From Verrucomicrobiales bacterium (GTDB lineage Bacteria > Verrucomicrobiota > Verrucomicrobiia > Verrucomicrobiales > DEV007): DNA of 6,184 nt. The DNA lies in assembly GCA_017991025.1 (NCBI GenBank), contig JAGNMT010000231.1, positions 1-6,184 on the forward strand, in the 5' to 3' direction. Below the pieces are notes generated by a model. That model saw only the letters and a list, made by a program, of their open reading frames with translations. It was not told the DNA's origin and did no database searches. Position numbers and translations under genes: made by a program. Positions 1-3,913 of the stretch are shown one piece after another; position 1 is the stretch's first letter; every line of letters starts with the position of its first letter.

Positions 1-576
1 GGCCGTATCAGCGTCGGCATCGTCGCGGATCGGGATTATCTCTACCGGGACACCCGTGACCCGGCGGAAATAATGACCCGGGAGATTCAGGAAAACGCCT
101 GGATCAAAGAGCACTTGTCCGTTGGCAGCCAGGTCGGTGAATATTGGGTGACCGGGGAATACAGTTACCGCTCAAACTACTGCGCCTCGGATGGCGTTCT
201 TCTGGTTGGGGATGCCTTTGCCTTCCTCGATCCTGTTTTTTCCTCCGGAGTCTTTCTCGCGCTCAAGTCCGGGGAGCTCGCCGCCGACGCCATTGACGCC
301 GCGCTGAAAAGCGGAGACACCTCCGCCGCGCAATTTCGACAATACGGTGAGGATCTCTGTATCGCCATTGAACGCATGCGCAAAGTCGTCTACGCCTTTT
401 ATCATCCCGAGTTCAGCTTCGGCAGGCTCGTGAAGGGGCATCCGGAGATGCGACCGGTGCTGACCGATCTGCTCGTGGGTAATATCTTCGTCGACCAGTT
501 TGATGCGTTGTTCGCCGCTGTCCGGGAAATCTGCGATCTTCCCGAGGAATTGCTTTACGGCAGGCAAGTCGCTTAG
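1..576 (+). CDS. FAD-dependent halogenase/monooxygenase-like oxidoreductase, C-terminal part (5' end outside window)
   Basis: The frame is open from base 1 and ends at TAG 574-576, giving 191 residues of a larger protein. Residues 70-84 read GDAFAFLDPVFSSGV, the FAD-pyrophosphate/ribityl-contact motif (GDA..x..DP..S.G) near the end of the FAD domain in the PHBH-fold superfamily. The DPVFSSGV form followed by LALKSGELAAD, and the upstream EYSY segment (53-56), most resemble the flavin-dependent halogenase/CmlS-like branch. After this come a helical stretch with aromatic YAFYHPEF (131-138) and a C-terminal helical tail, as in that family. The N-terminal GxGxxG dinucleotide fold and any halogenase lysine or WxWxIP motif lie outside the window, so true halogenation cannot be told from hydroxylation or reduction. 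The first ATG visible (73-75) is internal, not the start. It is transcribed towards the - strand operon and probably not co-regulated with it. FAD-protein call is strong; halogenase-like subfamily is moderate. Confidence 0.85.
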   Translation, partial: GRISVGIVADRDYLYRDTRDPAEIMTREIQENAWIKEHLSVGSQVGEYWVTGEYSYRSNYCASDGVLLVGDAFAFLDPVFSSGVFLALKSGELAADAIDAALKSGDTSAAQFRQYGEDLCIAIERMRKVVYAFYHPEFSFGRLVKGHPEMRPVLTDLLVGNIFVDQFDALFAAVREICDLPEELLYGRQVA

Positions 577-581
577 GCACT

Positions 582-613
582 CTTTTCCCGGCAGCTCGCG
601 GGGCCGGGAAGGG
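582..613. terminator. Hairpin just after the flavoprotein stop, possible terminator
   Basis: The left arm 582-592 pairs with 603-613: eight Watson-Crick pairs (585-592 with 603-610) extended by two G-T wobbles and a C-G, around a 10-base loop. It begins 6 bases after the TAG of the + strand gene. No U-tract follows on the + strand, so intrinsic termination is uncertain; a 3'-end stabilising structure is equally possible. Confidence 0.4.
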
Positions 614-623
614 GAGTCTGCGG

Positions 624-639
624 ACGGAAGGAGTTCCGT
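624..639. repeat. Small perfect hairpin ACGGAA-GGAG-TTCCGT
   Basis: A 6-bp perfect stem with a 4-base loop is visible in the convergent intergenic region. It is short enough to occur by chance; it is listed because it lies in line with two other hairpins. Confidence 0.35.
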
Positions 640-665
640 GGCGCACCGGGAGGGTTCGCGTGATC

Positions 666-683
666 TCCGGGGCTTGGCCCGGA
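666..683. terminator. Hairpin TCCGGG/CCCGGA downstream of the - strand operon
   Basis: The arms 666-671 and 678-683 form a 6-bp perfect GC-rich stem with a 6-base loop. It lies 43 bases beyond the stop of the last - strand gene and could act in 3'-end formation of that operon. No adjacent T-run is present on the - strand reading. Confidence 0.35.
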
Positions 684-725
684 ACGAAGCGACTTGTTCG
701 GTTTACCACCCCAATCAGGGCGTGA

Positions 726-995
726 TCAGGACAGTTTGAGACGGAGAGCGTCGACCTCGACACCGCGCAATTCCAACTGCTCAAGAAACTCGAGTGCCTC
801 TTCACCCTGCATGACGAGAGAGAGTGGCATGAGCCCTCCCTGACTGACAATCCCGGCGGCGGAAAAGCCGATCACCAGCTGGGTGGCTTCGCCGCGACCC
901 GGGGTTCCGGGAGTTCCTTTGGTGCGCGAGGTGAGGAAAGCAATGGCATTCACGTTCACGATCTTGCCCCCTGACGTTGAAATAAAGTGGTTCAT
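726..995 (-). CDS. Small uncharacterised protein, 89 residues
   Basis: This is the last gene of the - strand operon, starting 28 bases after the adaptor's stop and ending with TGA 728-726. The ATG at 995-993 has no strong Shine-Dalgarno in front. The protein starts MNHFISTSGGKIVNVNAIAFL, whose strand-turn-strand pattern (hydrophobic strand, SGGK turn, then VNVNAIAF) resembles short proteins that open with a small beta-hairpin, such as FlbD-like or LytTR-like pieces, without a convincing match to any. A Gly/Thr/Pro linker (GTPGTPG, about residues 27-33) separates it from a second hydrophobic strand region (QLVIGFSAAGIV) and a C-terminal helix (GEEALEFLEQLELRG). There is no signal peptide or membrane segment, so it is probably cytoplasmic. 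The collinear position suggests an accessory or regulatory role, but no function is assigned. The protein-like alternation of strands and acidic helix supports it being real; some doubt remains given its size. Confidence 0.6.
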   Translation of the reverse strand: MNHFISTSGGKIVNVNAIAFLTSRTKGTPGTPGRGEATQLVIGFSAAGIVSQGGLMPLSLVMQGEEALEFLEQLELRGVEVDALRLKLS

Positions 996-1023
996 TCAGT
1001 TCAATAGAAATTGGATGGCGTCA

Positions 1024-1914
1024 TCAACCGTTAGTAGCGTCGTTGACACCGGGTTTAATAATCACGAGGGCGTGGGCCCCGCTCAGCAGCTTACCCCCGG
1101 CGTTGTCGATCACGAGCCGTATGCGTAAGGTCTCGCTAGAGGGATCAATCGTCGGGGAAATGAACTCGATGACGGCTGTCGCGTCAATGGCGGAGCTCTC
1201 GCGATCGAGACTGAGACTGCTCTGCCCGAGTACCCTGATCGGAAGGCGACTGCCCACGGCAAGGCCGCCGGTATGGGCCGATGGAACATGTACGATGAGA
1301 CGCAGCTTGTCGATCTGTGCCACCTTCACGAGGGGGCGATTCTGCTGCCCTTCCTGCGGTGCTGTGGCTGATTCGGACACTTCCCGATTGATCTCGAGGA
1401 CGACCCCATCGATCGGGCTGCGCAGGATACGCTGCTCGATCTGTCCATTTATTTCCTCCACACGAAAACCGGCAATTTTCTTCTCCTCGTTGGCGATGCT
1501 GAGCTGCGCCTCTGCCTTTTTCAAGTCCGCCGCCGCCCGGGCCACCTCGGAGGAGTGGGCCGTTCCGCTGTTTTTGAGCTGGTGGAGTTTCTCAAACCGT
1601 TCCTTCGCCACCTCCAGATCCGCAGTAGCCACATCTATGGCAGCGACACTTTCCGACTGAATTTCGGAGATGGCGAGCTGGGCTTCAAGCACCCGTTTGT
1701 TCAAATTAAGGAGCGCTTGCCCTTTCTTGACGAGATCCCCTTCGGTGACGTTGATGGTATCAATCACGCCGGTCTCTGACGGATTCATCTCAATGCTCCG
1801 GTAGGGTTCGAGATAACCAAGTACGGAGGCCGGATCGTCACCGAATAGAAACCCGGTCCCTCCTGCGATAAGGAGGGAGAGGCTGATGATTCTGGAATAG
1901 TGTTTCGTCCTCAT
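1024..1914 (-). CDS. RND/HlyD-type periplasmic adaptor (membrane fusion protein)
   Basis: The 296-residue protein would bridge an inner-membrane or cytoplasmic-side machine to the TolC-like channel encoded in the same operon. From the N-terminus: a signal peptide or anchor (MRTKHYSR then hydrophobic IISLSLLIAGGTGFLFG, residues 1-25, no lipobox cysteine); first lipoyl half (about 36-72, ETGVIDTINVTEGDLVKKGQ); an Ala/Glu/Lys-rich coiled-coil hairpin (about 74-160); second lipoyl half (about 163-204, RSPIDGVVLEINREV); and a beta-barrel with the family-typical segment SPTIDPSSETLRIRLVIDNA (253-272) and LLSGAHALV. It is compact for the family, with little or no membrane-proximal domain. The ATG at 1914 overlaps the preceding TGA as ATGA, implying translational coupling. 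An in-frame ATG at 1947 would give 307 residues, but it adds a charged stretch before the signal peptide and a longer overlap, so I prefer 1914. Two stops in tandem (TGATGA) end the gene. Confidence 0.9.
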   Translation of the reverse strand: MRTKHYSRIISLSLLIAGGTGFLFGDDPASVLGYLEPYRSIEMNPSETGVIDTINVTEGDLVKKGQALLNLNKRVLEAQLAISEIQSESVAAIDVATADLEVAKERFEKLHQLKNSGTAHSSEVARAAADLKKAEAQLSIANEEKKIAGFRVEEINGQIEQRILRSPIDGVVLEINREVSESATAPQEGQQNRPLVKVAQIDKLRLIVHVPSAHTGGLAVGSRLPIRVLGQSSLSLDRESSAIDATAVIEFISPTIDPSSETLRIRLVIDNAGGKLLSGAHALVIIKPGVNDATNG

Positions 1915-3869
1915 CGGGCGAGCGATTCTTTGGTTTCTTCGAGCCATTCGTCACGTTCCGCCATTCGGAGGCGGCCATCATACCTGACTCTTTCCACTTC
2001 GCTTTGTAATCTATCAAAAATACGCTTTAAGTCGCGGGAAAGTTCTCCCTTCTCATCGGCAGGCTCGGCGCTGATGGTATCCCGGATCTCGGGAGCGTAG
2101 GTCTCAAGCAGGTAATCCTCCGCAGAGACATAGGACTGGGCCGATCCCGGCTGCCCCTGACGCGCGCCCCGCCCGATCAACTGGCGATCGATCCGAGCCG
2201 ACTCGTTTCGCTCCACAGCGATTACGTGAAGTCCACCGACGGCTTCCGCCTCCTTCGACAGATCAATGTGTGTACCCCGCCCCGCCATGTTTGTGGCGAT
2301 AACAATACTCCCGAATTGACCGGCCGAGGCAATAATCTCGACTTCTTCGGCGTCCTGCTTGGCGGTAAGGATACGATGTGGAATGCCGGATTTTTCCAGC
2401 AAGCCCGAAAGCCGCTCGCTGTCGCGAATGGTGCGCGTGCCAACGAGAACCGGTTGGCCGCGTTGGTAGCGTGCGGCGATATCCGCGACGATGGCCCGGT
2501 CCATTGAGGGGTGATCAACAAAAATCCGCTCGGGAAGAACCTCCCGGCGTCCCGGACGGTTCAAGGGAATCGGGACAACAGGCATTTTAAAAAAACGCCA
2601 GAACTCTCCCGCACTTTCACAAGCGGTGCCGGTGAGGCCGCAAATCTTGCCGTAGAGAGCGAAAAACCGCTGTCTTGTGATGCTCGCAGCGGAATCGGCT
2701 TCCGGACGAATCGTGGTCCCTTCCTTTGCCTCCACGGCCTGGTGCTGTCCCTCCCGCCAACTCCGGTCTTCAAAACGGCGACCGGTGAACTCATCGACGA
2801 TAATCACTTTGTCATCATCGACGACATATTGTTCGTCGCGGTGGAAAAGAAAATCGGCCTTCAGGGCATTGTTGACATAGACCTCCCATGGACGCCGGAG
2901 AAGATCCCAGGGTATCACTGAATCGTCCCGGAAAATTTCCCGCTTTCCCTCAAGCGTGAGTTCAATACGCCGGCGGTTACGATCCAGCGTAAAGTGCTCT
3001 CCCTCGACCAGGGTACGGGCGAGTTCTTTTGCCGAATTGAAGGGAAGGTCCGACGACTCTTCCTGCGAGGCCTCGCTGATGAGGAGCGGGCTCCCGGCCT
3101 CGTCTATGAGGACGCTGTCCACTTCATCAATAATCGCAAAGGAAAGTCCGCGCTGACACACCGCCGGTTGGGGCTTTTCCCGTCCGAGAATTGCGTATCG
3201 GAGATCTTCACCGGGGCCGCCTCCGGGATGTCGCATCCTCGCCAGTTGATCGCGCATGTAATCAAATCCGAATTCGTAACCGACGCCGTAGGTGATCTCG
3301 CACGCGTAAGCCGCTCGCTTGCCTTCGGGCGTCGCCTTTTTTCCCTCGGGCAACAACCCGATGCTGACCCCGAGGAAATCAAAAATGGGCTTCGAAAACT
3401 CGTAGTCGCGTTGCGCAAGGTAATTGTTGACGGTGACCACGTGCACCCCTTTGCCTTCGAGGGAAAAGAGATAGGCGGGCAGGCTGACCGCCAGAGTTTT
3501 GCCTTCCCCGGTCGCCATCTCGGCAATGCCTCCCCGCACGAGGGCGAGCCCGCCGAGAATCTGCTGGGGGTAGTGAAAGAGCCCGGTCGTCCGGCGGGAT
3601 ACTTCACGGAGCAGGGAAAACCCCTCCTCGATCAGGTCGTTCATCGACTGCTGTCCGCTCCGAATCAAGGGCTTCAATTCCGACCCGAGACTCCGGAGTT
3701 CGTCATCACTCTTGCTTCTCAGTTCTTCTCCCCTCGCATCGATTCGGGCGAGGCGAACGCGGTCGGGGACAACCTCGCGTCGCTTGAAGAAAGAAGCTAG
3801 CCCGGCATGAAGGCGACTTTGTAAAAAAGCCACCCGATCATACTGCCCGTTTAGAGAGACTCTCTGCAT
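1911..3869 (-). CDS. Divergent, C-terminally shortened SecA-like preprotein translocase ATPase
   Basis: A 652-residue SecA paralogue; housekeeping SecA is usually about 800-950 residues. From the ATG: SecA N-terminal helices (about 37-90); Q-motif region HYPQQILGG (99-107); Walker A in EMATGEGKT (117-125); Walker B DEVDSVLIDEAG (248-259); a shortened preprotein-crosslinking domain; VDEFTGR (358-364) and WREGQHQAVEAKEG; LTGTA (412-416) opening the second motor domain; ATNMAGRGTHI (525-535); and the arginine-finger region GRGARQGQ (566-573). The catalytic lysine, DE pair and arginines remain, so ATP hydrolysis is expected. Departures: DEAG for usual DEAR, GRGTHI for GRGTDI, and only about 68 residues after the last motor motif, enough for the first part of the long scaffold helix but not the helical wing, two-helix finger or zinc-binding tail. 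No signal peptide; cytoplasmic or peripheral at the inner membrane. It sits between channel and adaptor genes, suggesting a dedicated export role rather than housekeeping secretion. A GTG directly before the ATG (3872) is an alternative start. Confidence 0.93.
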   Translation of the reverse strand: MQRVSLNGQYDRVAFLQSRLHAGLASFFKRREVVPDRVRLARIDARGEELRSKSDDELRSLGSELKPLIRSGQQSMNDLIEEGFSLLREVSRRTTGLFHYPQQILGGLALVRGGIAEMATGEGKTLAVSLPAYLFSLEGKGVHVVTVNNYLAQRDYEFSKPIFDFLGVSIGLLPEGKKATPEGKRAAYACEITYGVGYEFGFDYMRDQLARMRHPGGGPGEDLRYAILGREKPQPAVCQRGLSFAIIDEVDSVLIDEAGSPLLISEASQEESSDLPFNSAKELARTLVEGEHFTLDRNRRRIELTLEGKREIFRDDSVIPWDLLRRPWEVYVNNALKADFLFHRDEQYVVDDDKVIIVDEFTGRRFEDRSWREGQHQAVEAKEGTTIRPEADSAASITRQRFFALYGKICGLTGTACESAGEFWRFFKMPVVPIPLNRPGRREVLPERIFVDHPSMDRAIVADIAARYQRGQPVLVGTRTIRDSERLSGLLEKSGIPHRILTAKQDAEEVEIIASAGQFGSIVIATNMAGRGTHIDLSKEAEAVGGLHVIAVERNESARIDRQLIGRGARQGQPGSAQSYVSAEDYLLETYAPEIRDTISAEPADEKGELSRDLKRIFDRLQSEVERVRYDGRLRMAERDEWLEETKESLAR

Positions 3870-3913
3870 CACCAGGCGCTCATGTTACCCCCTGCTTTAC
3901 GGGGGGCCGCCAT
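3869..3913 (-). other. 14-codon in-frame mini-ORF bridging the TolC-like stop and the SecA-like start
   Basis: Directly after the TGA of the TolC-like gene (3916-3914) comes ATG (3913-3911), in the same frame. It reads MAAPRKAGGNMSAW and stops at TGA 3871-3869, which overlaps the ATG of the SecA-like gene as TGATG. A second in-frame ATG (3883-3881) has the G-rich stretch AGGGGG 4 bases upstream, the best Shine-Dalgarno-like sequence at this junction. The SecA-like ATG itself has none at normal spacing. The structure could pass ribosomes from one gene to the next by termination-reinitiation. It may also be chance in a 44-base gap. Confidence 0.4.
3888..3906 (-). promoter_or_regulatory. C5/G5 hairpin sequestering the G-rich Shine-Dalgarno-like stretch before the SecA-like gene
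   Basis: On the - strand transcript a run of six C (3906-3901) is followed by an 8-base spacer and five G (3892-3888), giving a 5-bp all-GC stem. The G arm is the only Shine-Dalgarno-like stretch ahead of the SecA-like start, so folding would hide it and ribosomes arriving from the TolC-like gene would open it. There is no U-tract, so a terminator is unlikely. Confidence 0.4.

Larger units (their letters stand above)
577..725. other. Convergent intergenic region with three GC-rich hairpins
   Basis: These 149 bases separate two genes that end towards each other. I see no credible coding sequence. Three inverted repeats lie in a row: 582-592/603-613, 624-629/634-639 and 666-671/678-683. None is followed by a clear T-run on either strand, so they are not textbook intrinsic terminators, but their position suits transcript 3'-end formation or protection for both converging units. 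Confidence 0.6.

Noticed and set aside
700..728. CCTGAT direct repeat on the - strand just past the last stop
   Set aside because: Two 6-base copies about 10 bases apart are within chance expectation, and no operator or attachment-site context is visible.
500..739. + strand open frame (79 codons) covering the convergent gap
   Set aside because: It starts inside the flavoprotein in another frame, and its translation through the hairpins is low-complexity.
413..850. - strand open frame (145 codons) running from the flavoprotein gene across the intergenic region
   Set aside because: Arg/Pro/Ser-rich translation without domain features, and it overlaps both the flavoprotein and the small - strand gene.
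1043..1660. + strand open frame (205 codons) opposite the adaptor gene
   Set aside because: Composition is Ser/Arg-rich in the manner of an antisense shadow, and the adaptor on the - strand is well supported.
1912..1947. Upstream ATG (1947) as the adaptor start
   Set aside because: It would place 11 charged residues before an otherwise well-formed signal peptide and lengthen the overlap with the SecA-like gene; the ATGA at 1914 is a better fit.
2994..3800. + strand open frame (268 codons) opposite the SecA-like gene
   Set aside because: It overlaps unmistakable SecA motor motifs on the - strand and has no family signature of its own.
3888..3906. C5/G5 hairpin as an intrinsic terminator after the TolC-like gene
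   Set aside because: No U-tract follows on the - strand, and the next gene starts within 20 bases, so a role in translation is more plausible.
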